Source: Pseudomonas sp. Tri1
GTDB lineage: Bacteria > Pseudomonadota > Gammaproteobacteria > Pseudomonadales > Pseudomonadaceae
Reading direction: 5' to 3'
NCBI RefSeq assembly: GCF_017968885.1
Contig: NZ_CP072913.1
Location: 1,100,001 to 1,164,000, forward strand
DNA length: 64,000 nucleotides
In this document: one piece after another, positions 8,819 through 18,754 of the stretch
Position numbering within the stretch: position 1 is the stretch's first letter
Layout of the letters: every line of letters starts with the position of its first letter
Notes under the pieces: generated by a model
The model's input: the letters and a program-made list of their open reading frames with translations, nothing else
Told to the model about the DNA's origin: nothing
Database searches by the model: none
Position numbers and translations under genes: made by a program

Positions 8819-9445
8819 ATGTCGAACTTAGTGACCACTGTTGGACACGCCCATGGTCATGACCATGGGCACGATGACCATCACCACGACTCGGGCGAGA
8901 TGACCGTATTCGGTTTCTGGCTCTACCTGATGACCGACTGCATTCTGTTTGCGTCGATCTTCGCAGCGTACGCGGTGCTGGTTAACAACGTCGCCGGTGG
9001 CCCATCGGGCCACGACATCTTCGAGTTGCCGTACGTACTGGGTGAAACCGCGCTGCTGCTGTTCAGCTCGATCACCTACGGCTTCGCCATGCTGGCGTTG
9101 TTCAAAGGCAAGAAAACCCAGGTACTGGGCTGGCTGGCCATGACCTTCCTGTTCGGTGCCGGCTTCATCGGCATGGAGATCAACGAGTTCCACATGTTGA
9201 TCTCCGAGGGCTACGGCCCTAACCGCAGCGGCTTCCTGTCCGGGTTCTTCACCCTGGTCGGCACCCACGGTCTGCACGTGACCAGCGGCCTGATCTGGAT
9301 GGCGATCATGATGTACCAGGTCCAGAAAAACGGCCTGACCGCCACCAACAAGACGCGCCTGAGCTGCCTGAGCCTGTTCTGGCACTTCCTGGACGTGGTG
9401 TGGATCTGCGTATTCACCGTTGTTTATCTGATGGGGACCCTGTAA
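8819..9445 (+). CDS. cyoC: Cytochrome bo3 ubiquinol oxidase subunit III
   Basis: The 208-aa membrane protein of the haem-copper oxidase subunit III family has five helices. A histidine/aspartate-rich N-terminus ([15 protein letters not shown]) precedes the first helix; such extensions are common in CyoC and may bind metal loosely. EINEFHMLI and the C-terminal [12 protein letters not shown] motif are typical. It has no redox centre and supports stability of subunit I. The ATG at 8819 is 3 nt after the cyoB stop. Confidence 0.95.
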   Translation: MSNLVTTVGHAHGHDHGHDDHHHDSGEMTVFGFWLYLMTDCILFASIFAAYAVLVNNVAGGPSGHDIFELPYVLGETALLLFSSITYGFAMLALFKGKKTQVLGWLAMTFLFGAGFIGMEINEFHMLISEGYGPNRSGFLSGFFTLVGTHGLHVTSGLIWMAIMMYQVQKNGLTATNKTRLSCLSLFWHFLDVVWICVFTVVYLMGTL

Positions 9446-9781
9446 ATGGCTAACGCACATTCCCATGATGGCCACGACGCCGGCCACGGCAGCGTCAAGT
9501 CCTACGCCATCGGTTTCATCCTGTCGGTGATCCTGACCGTCATTCCGTTCGGCCTGGTGATGTACCCATCGCTGCCCAAAAGCCTGACCCTGTGGATCGT
9601 ACTGATCTTCGCCGTGGTCCAGGTACTGGTGCACCTGGTGTACTTCCTGCACCTGGACCGCTCGGCCGCCCAGCGTAACAACGTGGTCGCGTTTGTCTTT
9701 GCCGCGATCGTGATCGTCCTGTTGGTAGGCCTGTCGTTGTGGATCATGTTCAGCATCCACACCAACATGATGGCGCACTGA
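9446..9781 (+). CDS. cyoD: Cytochrome bo3 ubiquinol oxidase subunit IV
   Basis: The 111-aa protein has three membrane helices. It belongs to the small subunit IV family that helps assemble the CuB site. The histidine-rich start ([14 protein letters not shown]) echoes that of CyoC. The family motif [14 protein letters not shown] is clear. The start codon follows the cyoC stop directly. Confidence 0.93.
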   Translation: MANAHSHDGHDAGHGSVKSYAIGFILSVILTVIPFGLVMYPSLPKSLTLWIVLIFAVVQVLVHLVYFLHLDRSAAQRNNVVAFVFAAIVIVLLVGLSLWIMFSIHTNMMAH

Positions 9782-9792
9782 GGAAAATCCGG

Positions 9793-10680
9793 ATGTCCCT
9801 GAAGCACTTTATCCAAATCACCAAGCCGGGGATCATTTTCGGTAACGTGCTTTCTGTGGCAGGCGGTTTTTTCCTGGCCTCCAAGGGGCATGTCGATCTG
9901 GCCATCTTCCTGGCGGCGATGATCGGCACGTCCCTGGTGGTGGCGTCCGGTTGCGTGTTCAACAACTGCATCGACCGCGACATCGACATCAAGATGGAGC
10001 GCACCAAGAACCGCGCGTTGGTCCAGGGCCTGATCCCGGTGCAACTGGCCCTGGCGTTCGCCACGGTGCTGGGCGTGGCCGGCGTGGCGCTGTTGTACTG
10101 GGTGGCCAACCCGTTGGCGGCGCTGTTCGCTGTCATCGGCTTTGTCATCTATGTCGGCTTCTACAGCCTGTACCTCAAGCGCAAGTCGGTTCACGGCACG
10201 CTGGTGGGCAGCCTGTCGGGGGCGATGCCGCCGGTGATCGGCTACGTCGCCGTGAGCAATAGCTTCGACATGGCGGCGCTGACGCTGCTGGTGATGTTCA
10301 GCCTGTGGCAGATGCCGCATTCTTACGCCATCGCGATCTTCCGTTTCAACGACTACCTGGCGGCCTCGATTCCGGTGTTGCCGGTCAAGCGTGGTATCCG
10401 GGTGGCCAAGAAGCACATCCTGCTCTACATCCTGGCCTTCCTCGTGGCGACCTTGATGCTGACCTTCAGCGGCTACGCCGGCATGAGCTACCTCGCCGTC
10501 GCCGCCGCCATGGGCATGTACTGGTTGTACATGGCCTGGACCGGCTACAAGGCGGTGGATGACACGGTCTGGGCGCGCAAGCTGTTCGTGTTCTCGATCT
10601 TCACCATCACCGCCCTGAGCGTCATGATGTCCCTGGACTTCAAGGTGCCAAGTGAGCTGCTGCTGACTTACGCGCCCTAA
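9793..10680 (+). CDS. cyoE: Protohaem IX farnesyltransferase (haem O synthase)
   Basis: The 295-aa UbiA-type prenyltransferase adds a farnesyl group to haem b to make the haem O used by CyoB. The two Asp-rich/prenyl-binding signatures are seen as [20 protein letters not shown] (about residues 55-75) and a second loop near YLKRKS. There are eight to nine membrane helices. GAGGAAA 8 nt upstream of ATG 9793 decides the start. It is last in the operon and is followed by a terminator. Confidence 0.95.
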   Translation: MSLKHFIQITKPGIIFGNVLSVAGGFFLASKGHVDLAIFLAAMIGTSLVVASGCVFNNCIDRDIDIKMERTKNRALVQGLIPVQLALAFATVLGVAGVALLYWVANPLAALFAVIGFVIYVGFYSLYLKRKSVHGTLVGSLSGAMPPVIGYVAVSNSFDMAALTLLVMFSLWQMPHSYAIAIFRFNDYLAASIPVLPVKRGIRVAKKHILLYILAFLVATLMLTFSGYAGMSYLAVAAAMGMYWLYMAWTGYKAVDDTVWARKLFVFSIFTITALSVMMSLDFKVPSELLLTYAP

Positions 10681-10695
10681 GCTTCAGACGTTGCA

Positions 10696-10735
10696 CAAAA
10701 AAGCCCCGCCTTCGAGAGAAGCGCGGGGCTTTTTC
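10696..10735 (+). terminator. Terminator of the cyo operon
   Basis: AAGCCCCGC (10701-10709) pairs with GCGGGGCTT (10723-10731), with A's before and T's after. It could work in both directions and would also stop the converging gene at 10801. Confidence 0.85.
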
Positions 10736-10755
10736 ATGGGTATTACTTCGGACGT

Positions 10756-10785
10756 CTGTGGGAGCGAGCAAGCTCGCTCCCACAG
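10756..10785. repeat. REP-derived perfect palindrome
   Basis: The arms CTGTGGGAGCGAGC and its exact complement are separated by only AA. This is a collapsed REP pair: 14-bp arms without the usual spacer. Confidence 0.85.
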
Positions 10786-10800
10786 GGGCTCGATTTGGGC

Positions 10801-11505
10801 TTATTGCTGGGCGATGCTGTAGCCGTCGAAGGCCTTCTGCTGTTGCAGGGCGGTGACGATGCTTTTGCGGGTCACCGGTTGTTCGGTGCCGTCGTTGTCC
10901 AGGAAGGTTTCGTTTTCCAGCTCGGCTTCGTCGCCTTCGCCTACGAAGTTGAAGCCCAGGAATTCGAAGGCTTCACGGTCGACGTTCAGCTTGGAGCGTG
11001 GTGTGCGCAAGGGCAGGGTGACGCTGATGCCATCCTTGCTGATGACAAACACTTCGGCTTCCTTCTTGGCCCGCGAGGCTTTGCCCTTGCTGCCGCTCGG
11101 GTTGCTGATGGCCTGGTGGGTCTGGTTCAGCACTTTCAAGGCCAGGCCATACACCAGTTCCTGGAAGGCCGGGTCGTCTTTGTAGCTGGAGAGGATACGG
11201 CTGATGGAGAAGCGGCTGCTCAGGTCTTCCAGTGCGGCGAAATCGGCGGCTTCGGCGTCCTTGAGCTGTTTGAGTTGGCCCATCAGTTCGTAAGCCTTGT
11301 CGTCGTCGAAGGCGTCATGAGCTTGGCGGATGGCGTTGCGCAGTTCGCGGATCTGGTCGCTTTCGCGGTTCGACTGGAACGCATCGAGGACCATCTCACT
11401 GATGGTTTTGGCCTGAGGCAGATGCTGTGAAAGATTGATGGAGTTTTCGTATTCCGCTTTGGACGACAGGGTGGTTACGGATTCAGCGGTGTTGGAATCG
11501 GACAT
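10801..11505 (-). CDS. Uncharacterised cytoplasmic protein
   Basis: I do not recognise this 234-aa protein. It has no signal peptide or membrane segment. It is acidic and probably mostly helical in the first 130 residues, with a Ser/Lys-rich linker (SNPSGSKGKASRAKKE) near 155-170 and a likely beta-rich end. The chosen start is MSDSNTAES; an upstream in-frame ATG (11550) adds 15 proline/serine residues and lacks support. It stands alone between the cyo terminator and the DUF72 gene. It is probably conserved in Pseudomonas, but that is inferred from ordinary base composition only. Confidence 0.8.
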   Translation of the reverse strand: MSDSNTAESVTTLSSKAEYENSINLSQHLPQAKTISEMVLDAFQSNRESDQIRELRNAIRQAHDAFDDDKAYELMGQLKQLKDAEAADFAALEDLSSRFSISRILSSYKDDPAFQELVYGLALKVLNQTHQAISNPSGSKGKASRAKKEAEVFVISKDGISVTLPLRTPRSKLNVDREAFEFLGFNFVGEGDEAELENETFLDNDGTEQPVTRKSIVTALQQQKAFDGYSIAQQ

Positions 11506-11644
11506 TGAAATTTCACTACTTCTGTTAGCGGGATGAGGCGAGAAAGGCACTGAGCTTTTTTCCGGTCGCCTAATCTATTGGACGCGGGCGGTGTTGTCAC
11601 GGTCGGACCGGCGACAGGTTGGCATTTGTTGCCGAGGGTGGGTT

Positions 11645-12388
11645 TCAATCGCCCATCAGCGCCATCAAGCGCAACGCATTGGGTGTCGCCGCGCCACTTG
11701 CGGTGTTGTCGAAGATGCACCAGGTTGCAGTGTCGGACTCGCTCTTCAATTGCCCGGCCAGCCGTTCCAGCCAGGTGTCGTCGTAGGGGGAATAGTAAAT
11801 TCGCGGTGAGCCGTGCAACCGGTAGTAACGAACGCCAGGCCAGCCCGCCGGTCGATCGCAACCGGGTAACGGCGAGGGATCGGCGGCTACGCGACCGATG
11901 TGCTGGGCTTGCAGCAGTGCCTCCACCGTGGGCGCGAGCCAGCTCGGGTGTCGGGGTTCAAGCACAGCATGCCCCTGATAATGGTCGCGCAATGCCATGA
12001 AGAATGCTTCGGCCACTGCGGCATCGAAGGCCAGTGACGGGGGTAATTGGATCAGCAGGCAGCCCAGTTTCTCTCCCAACTGCGAGCATTGCCCCAGAAA
12101 CTCATCCATCAGCCCTTCGCAATCGAGCAGCCGCCGTTCATGGGTGATCTGCTTCGGCACTTTGACCGAGAACCGAAAGCCCGGGGTGACGCTGTCGGCC
12201 CACTTTGCGTAGGTGGCGGGGCGGTGTGGGCGGTAGAACGAACTGTTGATCTCCACCGCCGGGAACCGTGCGCTATAGCGCTGCAAATGGGTGCCCTCGA
12301 CGGGAAAGGCCGGCCATTGCTCCCGGGGCAATGACCAACCGGCGCAGCCCAGGTAAAGGCGTGAAGGGGAGAGGGATCGAGTCGACAA
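11645..12388 (-). CDS. DUF72 (YecE-like) protein
   Basis: The 247-aa protein has a TIM-barrel-like fold. Family signatures are visible: LYLGCAGWSLP at the start, YSARFPAVEINSSFYRPH, and FRFSVKVPKQITHERRL. The biochemical role of DUF72 is not established. The first usable start is TTG at 12388, as no ATG lies close to the conserved N-terminus, so the start is uncertain. It shows no operon partner. Confidence 0.88.
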   Translation of the reverse strand: MSTRSLSPSRLYLGCAGWSLPREQWPAFPVEGTHLQRYSARFPAVEINSSFYRPHRPATYAKWADSVTPGFRFSVKVPKQITHERRLLDCEGLMDEFLGQCSQLGEKLGCLLIQLPPSLAFDAAVAEAFFMALRDHYQGHAVLEPRHPSWLAPTVEALLQAQHIGRVAADPSPLPGCDRPAGWPGVRYYRLHGSPRIYYSPYDDTWLERLAGQLKSESDTATWCIFDNTASGAATPNALRLMALMGD

Positions 12389-12480
12389 GTGCCCGGACCT
12401 GATTGCAAGCGTTACAACCTATGACCGCTGTAAACGCCGCAAAGATGCATTCATTTTTGCCGGTGGTCCTGTGCCGGCCT

Positions 12481-13494
12481 TCAGTTGCAGATCACATTCT
12501 TGCCGGCCATCTTGGAGCGATACAGCGCCTGGTCCGCCCGGTCCAGCAGCGCCGCTTGCTGTTCATCGTCCAAGCGCTGCACTACGCCAAAACTCATGGT
12601 GATCTGAAAATCGCCCACGGGCAGCAGGTCGGACAATCCACGGCGAATGGTTTCGGCCATCAGGCAGGCATCGGCCAGGGAGGTGTTGGGCAGAATCATG
12701 ATGAATTCGTCGCCGCCCCAGCGAACCAGCAAATCACCGTCACGCTCGCAGCGTTTGACCGCCTGCACCACTTGCACCAATGCCGCGTCGCCGAAAGCAT
12801 GGCCGTAACAATCGTTGATGTCTTTGAAATCATCGACGTCCATGGCGATCAGCGACAAAGGTTCGCGAAAGCGCTGGGCACGCTCGCAGGCCAGTGGCAG
12901 CGCTTGCTCCAGGCGATAGCGGTTGGCGACCAGCGTCAGCGCGTCGGTTTCGGCGAGCCGGCGGTTTTCGTCGAGTTGGATCTGCAGCTGCTGGTTGACC
13001 CTGGACAGTTCGCGGGTGCGTTCTTCGATGACGGCTTCCAGGGACTTGTTGCGCCGCTCCAGTTGTTCGAACAAGCGCTTCTTGTCGTCGATGCTGCGAT
13101 GGGCACCGATCATGCGGGCTACCGTGCCGTCAGGATTGCGTGCGATCACGTAGCCGCGATCCTCGATCCAGATGTAGGAGCCGTCGCGCGTGCGGCAGCG
13201 GTATTCGGCCAGGTAGCTGGGGGATCGGTGCTCCAGATAGTCATCGAACAAGGTCATGACCCGTGGGTAATCTTCGGGGTGGATCACGCTCTCCCAGGTC
13301 AGCACGGTGTTATTCAATGAATGGGGCGCGTAGCCAAGCATCGTGTACCAGCCGGGGTTGCGGTAGACGAACCCGGTGTTGGCGTTCCAGTCCCAGATGC
13401 CGTCGCTGACCAGTTCCAGAATGGTGTGCAGTACGTCTTCATCCAGATCGGACAGATCGAACCGCAGCATATCGATGTCCGAGGCATCTCCCAT
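12481..13494 (-). CDS. PAS-GGDEF diguanylate cyclase
   Basis: The 337-aa protein has an N-terminal PAS fold (about 15-145, with DGIWDWNANTG and the PAC-like RDGSYIWIEDRG), a coiled coil (about 145-185, LEAVIEERTRELSRVNQQ) and a GGDEF domain with an intact GGDEF at 260-264. The inhibitory RxxD site (RDGD, 251-254) lies five residues before it. It should make cyclic di-GMP under product feedback, in response to an unknown PAS signal. No EAL domain and no membrane segments are present. GGGGAAA upstream favours the ATG at 13494 over 13524. Confidence 0.93.
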   Translation of the reverse strand: MGDASDIDMLRFDLSDLDEDVLHTILELVSDGIWDWNANTGFVYRNPGWYTMLGYAPHSLNNTVLTWESVIHPEDYPRVMTLFDDYLEHRSPSYLAEYRCRTRDGSYIWIEDRGYVIARNPDGTVARMIGAHRSIDDKKRLFEQLERRNKSLEAVIEERTRELSRVNQQLQIQLDENRRLAETDALTLVANRYRLEQALPLACERAQRFREPLSLIAMDVDDFKDINDCYGHAFGDAALVQVVQAVKRCERDGDLLVRWGGDEFIMILPNTSLADACLMAETIRRGLSDLLPVGDFQITMSFGVVQRLDDEQQAALLDRADQALYRSKMAGKNVICN

Positions 13495-13604
13495 CGTCGT
13501 TTCCCCAATCAACCTTGATATCAAAATGCTCGTCCAAGGCTCAAGAGTAGCCGATGGCGCGCGGGGTCACTAGCGTCGGCAGCGCCCCCCAAGCGAAGGC
13601 AGCC

Positions 13605-13637
13605 GTTGTGGCGAGGGGATTTATTCCTCGCCACAAC
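13605..13637. repeat. REP-like palindrome, GGCGAGG type
   Basis: GTTGTGGCGAGG (13605-13616) is followed after 9 nt by its exact complement. The usual GAGCTTGCTC centre is replaced by GGATTTATT. It lies downstream of the LysR gene and could act as its terminator. Confidence 0.7.
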
Positions 13638-13638
13638 A

Positions 13639-14556
13639 TCATTCGGCTACGGATTGAGCTTTGCCCCATTTCCCCAGTGCAAACTCGACAAAGCTGCGCA
13701 ACTTTGGCAAACGGTAACGATCCTGGGCGTACATCAGGCTCATCGGGCGATGGGGCAGTTGATAGTCCTGCAGCAACGCTACCAGTTGGCCGTCCTTCAG
13801 GTCCTGTTCCACCAGCGCATCGGGCAGCATCACCACGCCCATGCCGGCCAGGGCGGCGCGGTGCAGGCCCGAGGAACTGTTGATCAGCATCGGTCCATTC
13901 ACCGGGACCTTGATTTCGCCGTCCGGGCCCTTGATCGGCCAATGGTCCTGGGCGAAGCGCCATTCGTCGCCTGCGGAATAGGCGAACGACAGGCAGTCGT
14001 GTTGTTGCAGGTCGGCGGGTTTTTCCGGTGTGCCGCGCCGCGCCAGGTAAGCAGGGGAGGCGCAAATGGTCAGGGTGTAGTCCATCAAGGGGCGGGCGAT
14101 CATTTTCGGGTCGGGATGACCGAGGCGGATAGCAACGTCGAAGCCGTGATCGAGCAGGTCCAGGCGCTGGTTGGTCAGCACCACGTCGAGCTTGACCTGC
14201 GGGTAACGTTGGCTGAATTCGGCCAGGGCCGGCGCCAGGCGTTCGGTGCCGAAGGTCAGCGGCGCAGTGATGCGCAAGCTGCCAGTGGGCTCGCCCTGGG
14301 TCTGCTCGGCCAAGCGTTCGGAATCGGCCACCAGCCCCAGGACTTCCAGGCAGCGCTGGTAGTAGGCCGAGCCGAACTCGGTCAAGCGCTGGCGCCGGGT
14401 CGTACGGTTGATCAGGCGCACGCCGAGGCGTTGCTCCAGGGCGCGAAGATGATTACCCACCATGGTCGTGGACATTTCGCAGGCCTGGGCCGCCGCCGTC
14501 AGGCTGCCGGTTTCAACCACCTTCACATAAACGGTCATTGCCTGGAACAGGTCCAT
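13639..14556 (-). CDS. LysR-family transcriptional regulator
   Basis: The 305-aa regulator has a winged helix-turn-helix at residues 3-62 (MTVYVKVVETGSLTAAAQAC, then HLRALEQRLGVRLINRTTRRQ) and a substrate-binding domain with GSLRITAPLTFG typical of the CrgA/DsdC-like branch. It is divergent from the aminotransferase gene at 14655, with about 100 nt between, so it may control it. The ATG at 14556 is preferred over an upstream TTG. The effector is unknown. Confidence 0.92.
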   Translation of the reverse strand: MDLFQAMTVYVKVVETGSLTAAAQACEMSTTMVGNHLRALEQRLGVRLINRTTRRQRLTEFGSAYYQRCLEVLGLVADSERLAEQTQGEPTGSLRITAPLTFGTERLAPALAEFSQRYPQVKLDVVLTNQRLDLLDHGFDVAIRLGHPDPKMIARPLMDYTLTICASPAYLARRGTPEKPADLQQHDCLSFAYSAGDEWRFAQDHWPIKGPDGEIKVPVNGPMLINSSSGLHRAALAGMGVVMLPDALVEQDLKDGQLVALLQDYQLPHRPMSLMYAQDRYRLPKLRSFVEFALGKWGKAQSVAE

Positions 14557-14654
14557 TATCAAGCTCGGCTTTTAAATGATTGAAGTAAAGCAGCGTTTAT
14601 CCAGCAAGGGTGGCCAACCATACTGGAAAAAACCACCCGATGGAGCTTGATGCC

Positions 14655-15830
14655 ATGACCGCTGCCTGCCTGATGTCCACTTACCAACCCCTGGCGCTGA
14701 ATTTCACTCATGGCCTGGGGACGCGCCTGTGGGACCAGGACGGCCGCGAATACCTCGATGCGGTGGCGGGCGTGGCGGTGACCAATGTCGGCCATTCCCA
14801 CCCCCGGTTGGTGGCCGCCATCAGCGAACAGGCCGGCCTGTTGTTGCACACCTCCAACCTGTACAGCATCGACTGGCAACAACGGCTGGCGCAGAAACTC
14901 ACGCAGCTCTCGGGGCTGGAGCGGGTGTTCTTCAATAACTCCGGCGCCGAAGCCAACGAAACCGCGCTGAAACTGGCGCGTCTTTACGGCTGGCACAAGG
15001 GGATCGAACAGCCTTTGGTGGTGGTCATGGAGAATGCATTTCACGGGCGCACCTTGGGCACGTTGTCTGCCAGTGACGGCCCGGCGGTACGGTTGGGGTT
15101 CAATCGGTTGCCGGGGGATTTCGTCAAGGTGCCGTTCGGTGATCTCGCGGCATTGGAAAAGATCCAGCAAGCCCACGGCGAACGCATCGTTGCGGTACTG
15201 ATGGAACCGATCCAGGGCGAAAGCGGTGTGCAACTTGCACCGCCGGGCTATCTCAAGGCTTTGCGTGAACTGTGCACCCGGCGCGCCTGGCTGCTGATGC
15301 TCGACGAGATCCAGACCGGTATCGGCCGCACCGGCCAATGGTTCGCGTTCCAGCACGAAGGCATTGTGCCGGACGTCATGACCCTCGCCAAAGGCCTGGG
15401 CAATGGCGTGCCCATCGGTGCCTGCCTGGCCCGGGGCAAGGCTGCCGAGCTATTCACGCCCGGCAGCCATGGCAGCACGTTTGGTGGTAATCCGCTGGCC
15501 TGTCGGGTCGGTTGCACAGTGTTGCAGATCATCGAGGCACAAGGCTTGCTGGACAACGCCAGGCAGCAGGGTGAACAGTTGCTCAAGCGGTTGCGGGCCG
15601 AGCTGGCGGACAACCCGAACGTGCTGGCGATTCGCGGCCTCGGGTTGATGATCGGCGTTGAACTCAAACAGCCGGTGCGCGACCTGACCCTCTGCGCCGC
15701 CCGGGATCACGGCTTGCTGATCAATGTCACCCGGGGCAAGACCATTCGTTTGCTACCACCGCTGACGATTGATGGGCGGGAGGTGGAGATGATTGTCAGG
15801 GGCGTGAGCCGCTGCCTGGCGCAGGCCTGA
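14655..15830 (+). CDS. Class-III aminotransferase, acetylornithine type
   Basis: The 391-aa PLP enzyme resembles acetylornithine/succinylornithine aminotransferases (ArgD/AstC). [16 protein letters not shown] binds the cofactor phosphate, [10 protein letters not shown] and [14 protein letters not shown] hold the ring-binding region, and [13 protein letters not shown] carries the Schiff-base lysine. GGAG (14642-14645) 9 nt before ATG 14655 decides the start. Two earlier ATGs are possible. No arginine genes are nearby and it is divergent from a LysR gene, so it may act on another omega-amino compound. Its 3' end overlaps the converging MFS gene by 35 nt. Confidence 0.9.
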   Translation: MTAACLMSTYQPLALNFTHGLGTRLWDQDGREYLDAVAGVAVTNVGHSHPRLVAAISEQAGLLLHTSNLYSIDWQQRLAQKLTQLSGLERVFFNNSGAEANETALKLARLYGWHKGIEQPLVVVMENAFHGRTLGTLSASDGPAVRLGFNRLPGDFVKVPFGDLAALEKIQQAHGERIVAVLMEPIQGESGVQLAPPGYLKALRELCTRRAWLLMLDEIQTGIGRTGQWFAFQHEGIVPDVMTLAKGLGNGVPIGACLARGKAAELFTPGSHGSTFGGNPLACRVGCTVLQIIEAQGLLDNARQQGEQLLKRLRAELADNPNVLAIRGLGLMIGVELKQPVRDLTLCAARDHGLLINVTRGKTIRLLPPLTIDGREVEMIVRGVSRCLAQA

Positions 15831-17052
15831 AATCGGTCCAGGCCCAATACGCCAAGGCGCTTGCACTGATCGACGCACCCAACAGGCATACCGCGACCCA
15901 GCCCCATTGCGCATAAACCAGGGTCGCGGCGGCGGCCCCCAAGGCGCTGCCGATGGAATAAAAACACATATAGGCACCCACCAGACGGCTCTGGGCATCG
16001 GGGCGGGCGGCGAAAATCAGGCTCTGGCTGGTGACATGGACCGCCTGTACCGCGAAGTCCAGAGCGATGACGCCGACTGCCAGGGCCACCAACGAGGTTT
16101 GGATAAACGCCGTGGGCAGCCATGACAATGTCAATAACGTCAGGGCCATGCCTGTGGTGCGCCGGCCCAGACCCCGGTCGGCCCAGCGCCCGGCTTTCGA
16201 AGCGGCCAGGGCACCGGCTAGGCCCGCCAGGCCAAACAGGCCGATCTGGGTATGGGACAGTGACAGGGGTGGTGCGCTGAGGGGCAGCACCATGGCGGTC
16301 CATAACACGCTGAACGCGGCGAAGATCAGCGAGGCCAGGACACCTCTGACCCTCAAGGTGCGCTCCGTGGCGAACAATGTGAGCGTCGACCACAGCAGCG
16401 CAGGGTATGAATGGTCGAGCCGGGGTTGGCGGGTCGAAGGGACTGTTCGTGCCAGCACCATCGCCAACGCCAGCATCAGCCCGGCCGATACAAAGTACAC
16501 CGCCCTCCACCCGGCCAGGTCTGCAATGAGCCCCGATGTGAACCGGGCCAGCAGGATCCCCAGCACCACGCCGCTGGTCACCGTGCCGACCGTTTGCCCG
16601 CGCTGCTGCGGCGAGGCGAGGGCCGCTGCGTAGGCCACGATGACCTGGACCAACACAGCCATCAAACCCACCATGACCATTGCGCCGAGCAGCATCGACC
16701 AGTGCGTGGCAAACCCTACGGCGGTGAGCGCCAAGGCCGACAGCAGCGTCTGGGTGATCATCAGGCCCTTGCGATTGATCAAGTCGCCCAGAGGAACGAT
16801 GAACACCAGGCCCAGGGCATAACCGATCTGGGTCGCGGTCACAACGATGCCGATGAGCCGCGGCGCAACGTGCAGGCTGTGGGCAATCGAATCGAGCAGT
16901 GGCTGGACGAAGTAGACATTTGCCACCGCCAACGCGCAGGTCAGGGAAAACAACAACGTCAGCGACCGAGACAGCCTGGCTGGGTGGGCGGCAGACGCTT
17001 GCCGGACAGCCTCATCGGATTGCGCCGCAATCGCTTGTGCTTCACAGGGCAT
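15796..17052 (-). CDS. MFS drug/metabolite efflux transporter
   Basis: The 418-aa major facilitator has 12 membrane helices. It contains [13 protein letters not shown], the loop 2-3 signature (residues about 98-110), and a matching [12 protein letters not shown] loop in the second half. It resembles DHA1-type exporters. Substrate is unknown. It is divergent from an HxlR regulator and shares an operator-like palindrome with it, a common arrangement for regulated efflux or quinone-stress pumps. The end overlaps the aminotransferase gene on the other strand. Confidence 0.9.
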   Translation of the reverse strand: MPCEAQAIAAQSDEAVRQASAAHPARLSRSLTLLFSLTCALAVANVYFVQPLLDSIAHSLHVAPRLIGIVVTATQIGYALGLVFIVPLGDLINRKGLMITQTLLSALALTAVGFATHWSMLLGAMVMVGLMAVLVQVIVAYAAALASPQQRGQTVGTVTSGVVLGILLARFTSGLIADLAGWRAVYFVSAGLMLALAMVLARTVPSTRQPRLDHSYPALLWSTLTLFATERTLRVRGVLASLIFAAFSVLWTAMVLPLSAPPLSLSHTQIGLFGLAGLAGALAASKAGRWADRGLGRRTTGMALTLLTLSWLPTAFIQTSLVALAVGVIALDFAVQAVHVTSQSLIFAARPDAQSRLVGAYMCFYSIGSALGAAAATLVYAQWGWVAVCLLGASISASALAYWAWTDFRPAPGSGSRP

Positions 17053-17069
17053 AGGGTGCTTCCTTTATT

Positions 17070-17092
17070 AAATCAGGTTTTGATTTGAAACC
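17070..17092. promoter_or_regulatory. Operator-like palindromes between MFS and HxlR genes
   Basis: Two overlapping inverted repeats occur: AAATCA-N5-TGATTT (17070-17086) and GGTTT-N7-AAACC (17076-17092). They lie 18 nt upstream of the MFS start codon, where binding of the HxlR protein could block both divergent genes. Confidence 0.55.
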
Positions 17093-17161
17093 ACAAAGTT
17101 GTTTTTTAGCTATTCTGGTTTTAATATGCAACCTGTTTTTTCATCGCAAAGAGGCCAGCAC

Positions 17162-17614
17162 ATGACTGAAAAAACATCCCCGGCCAGCCATGAGTGCCCC
17201 GTGGCCCGGGCCGTCGAGGTGATCGGCGACCGTTGGTCGCTGTTGATCATTCGGGACGCGTTCGATGAGGTGCGGCGGTTCAGCGAATTCCAGAAGAACC
17301 TGGGGCTGGCGAAGAACATCCTGGCTTCGCGTCTCAAGGCGCTGGTGGAGGTCGGTGTGCTCGAGACGAGACCCGCTTCCGATGGCAGCGCCTACAAGGA
17401 GTACGCCTTGACGCAGAAGGGGCGCGAGGTGTTTCCGATCGTGGTTTCGCTGCGCCAGTGGGGCGAGCGGCATTTGTTCAGCGCGGGAGAAACTCACTCG
17501 GTACTGCTGGACAATGAGCGTGATGAACCGGTGGCGATGCTTGAGGTTTGTTCGGCGACGGGGAAAAAACTGGAGCCGGGGGACTGTCATCGTCGTACAG
17601 TGCTCAAACCCTGA
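17162..17614 (+). CDS. HxlR-family transcriptional regulator
   Basis: The 150-aa winged-helix protein has a CPVARAVEVIGDRWSLLIIRD signature, with the conserved cysteine at about residue 12 that in some relatives senses reactive electrophiles. Helix-turn-helix RRFSEFQKNLGLAKNILASRL follows. AGAGG before ATG 17162 decides the start; the frame is open 21 codons upstream. It is divergent from the MFS pump and is its likely repressor. Confidence 0.92.
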   Translation: MTEKTSPASHECPVARAVEVIGDRWSLLIIRDAFDEVRRFSEFQKNLGLAKNILASRLKALVEVGVLETRPASDGSAYKEYALTQKGREVFPIVVSLRQWGERHLFSAGETHSVLLDNERDEPVAMLEVCSATGKKLEPGDCHRRTVLKP

Positions 17615-17756
17615 ACGGTGCGGGTTTTTGCTTTGTAAAGGTTGAGTAAACGCAGCGCAGCGGCACGGAATTTTTGCCGCTGGTCGCGTTCCAACGCCAG
17701 CCAGGGTCCATTGTCAGAAGGCCTTGCACTCAGAATTGAAAAACCAGGAGCATTCC

Positions 17757-18491
17757 ATGTTCACCTCGCGTCGCTTGATCGTTGTCGCTACTGCTGTGGC
17801 CCTGTTGTCCGGCTGTGCGTCGCCTAACCCCTACGACAACCAGGGACAGGCCTCTACCGAGTCTTCGGGCATGAGCAAAACCGCCAAGTACGGCGGCCTC
17901 GGCGCCCTGGCCGGTGCATTGGCCGGTGCGGCCATCGGTCACGATAACCGTGGCAAAGGGGCATTGATCGGTGCTGCGGTAGTGGGGGCTTCCGCAGCCG
18001 GTTACGGCTACTACGCCGATCAGCAGGAAAAGAAACTGCGCGCAAGCATGGCCAATACCGGCGTTGAAGTGCAGCGCCAGGGCGACCAGATCAAACTGAT
18101 CATGCCGGGCAACATCACCTTCGCCACTGATTCGGCGAACATCGCCTCCAGCTTCTACCAACCGCTGAATAACCTGGCCAACTCCCTCAAGGAGTTCAAC
18201 CAGAACCAGATCGAAATCGTCGGTTACACCGACAGCACCGGTAGCCGTCAGCACAACATGGACCTGTCCCAGCGTCGTGCCCAGAGCGTGGCGACCTACC
18301 TGACGTCCCAAGGCGTGAGCGGCGCCAACCTGTCGGCCCGTGGCGCCGGTCCGGATAACCCGGTGGCCAGCAACGCCGACGTCAATGGTCGTGCGCAAAA
18401 CCGTCGCGTCGAGGTCAACCTCAAGGCCATTCCCGGCCAGCAATACCAGGCGCCGCAGCAGCAGGGCCAGACTTACCAGCAATACCCATAA
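17757..18491 (+). CDS. OmpA-family lipoprotein with glycine zipper (YiaD-like)
   Basis: The 244-aa outer-membrane protein has a signal peptide with lipobox LLSGC (about residues 15-20). A Gly-zipper stretch follows (YGGLGALAGALAGAAIG and a repeat of it, about 42-85). The C-terminal OmpA domain (about 115-225) binds peptidoglycan with the NxxLSxxRAxxVxxxL pattern seen as HNMDLSQRRAQSVATYL. It ends in a Gln-rich tail. It probably links the outer membrane to the wall. The start gives a correct signal peptide; upstream in-frame codons from 17724 do not. Confidence 0.92.
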   Translation: MFTSRRLIVVATAVALLSGCASPNPYDNQGQASTESSGMSKTAKYGGLGALAGALAGAAIGHDNRGKGALIGAAVVGASAAGYGYYADQQEKKLRASMANTGVEVQRQGDQIKLIMPGNITFATDSANIASSFYQPLNNLANSLKEFNQNQIEIVGYTDSTGSRQHNMDLSQRRAQSVATYLTSQGVSGANLSARGAGPDNPVASNADVNGRAQNRRVEVNLKAIPGQQYQAPQQQGQTYQQYP

Positions 18492-18508
18492 CCGCTGGGC
18501 GGCAAATG

Positions 18509-18546
18509 AAGCGGGGGGCCTGGAAACAGGGCCCCCGCTTTTTTTT
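18509..18546 (+). terminator. Terminator of the OmpA-like lipoprotein gene
   Basis: GCGGGGGGCC (18511-18520) pairs with GGGCCCCCGC, and is followed by eight T's. Confidence 0.88.
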
Positions 18547-18630
18547 GGCTGTTAGTTCCAGTCGCAATCAACCGTGTGGGCTTGCTGGCGATAGTGGCTG
18601 CCTGGGGCGGTGATGTTGAATGGGCCGGCG

Positions 18631-18730
18631 TCATCGCGAGCAAGCTCGCTCCCACCCTGGCTCTCCAGTGAGCAGGAAATTTGTGCTCGACCCAAATCCC
18701 CTGTGGGAGCGAGCTTTCTCGCGATAGCGG
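18631..18730. repeat. REPIN, GTGGGAGCGAGC type
   Basis: An inward pair: TCATCGCGAGCAAGCTCGCT at the left and CTGTGGGAGCGAGCTTTCTC at the right, with about 45 nt between. Confidence 0.85.
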
Positions 18731-18754
18731 TCTGTCTGAGGCGGTGATTCTGGA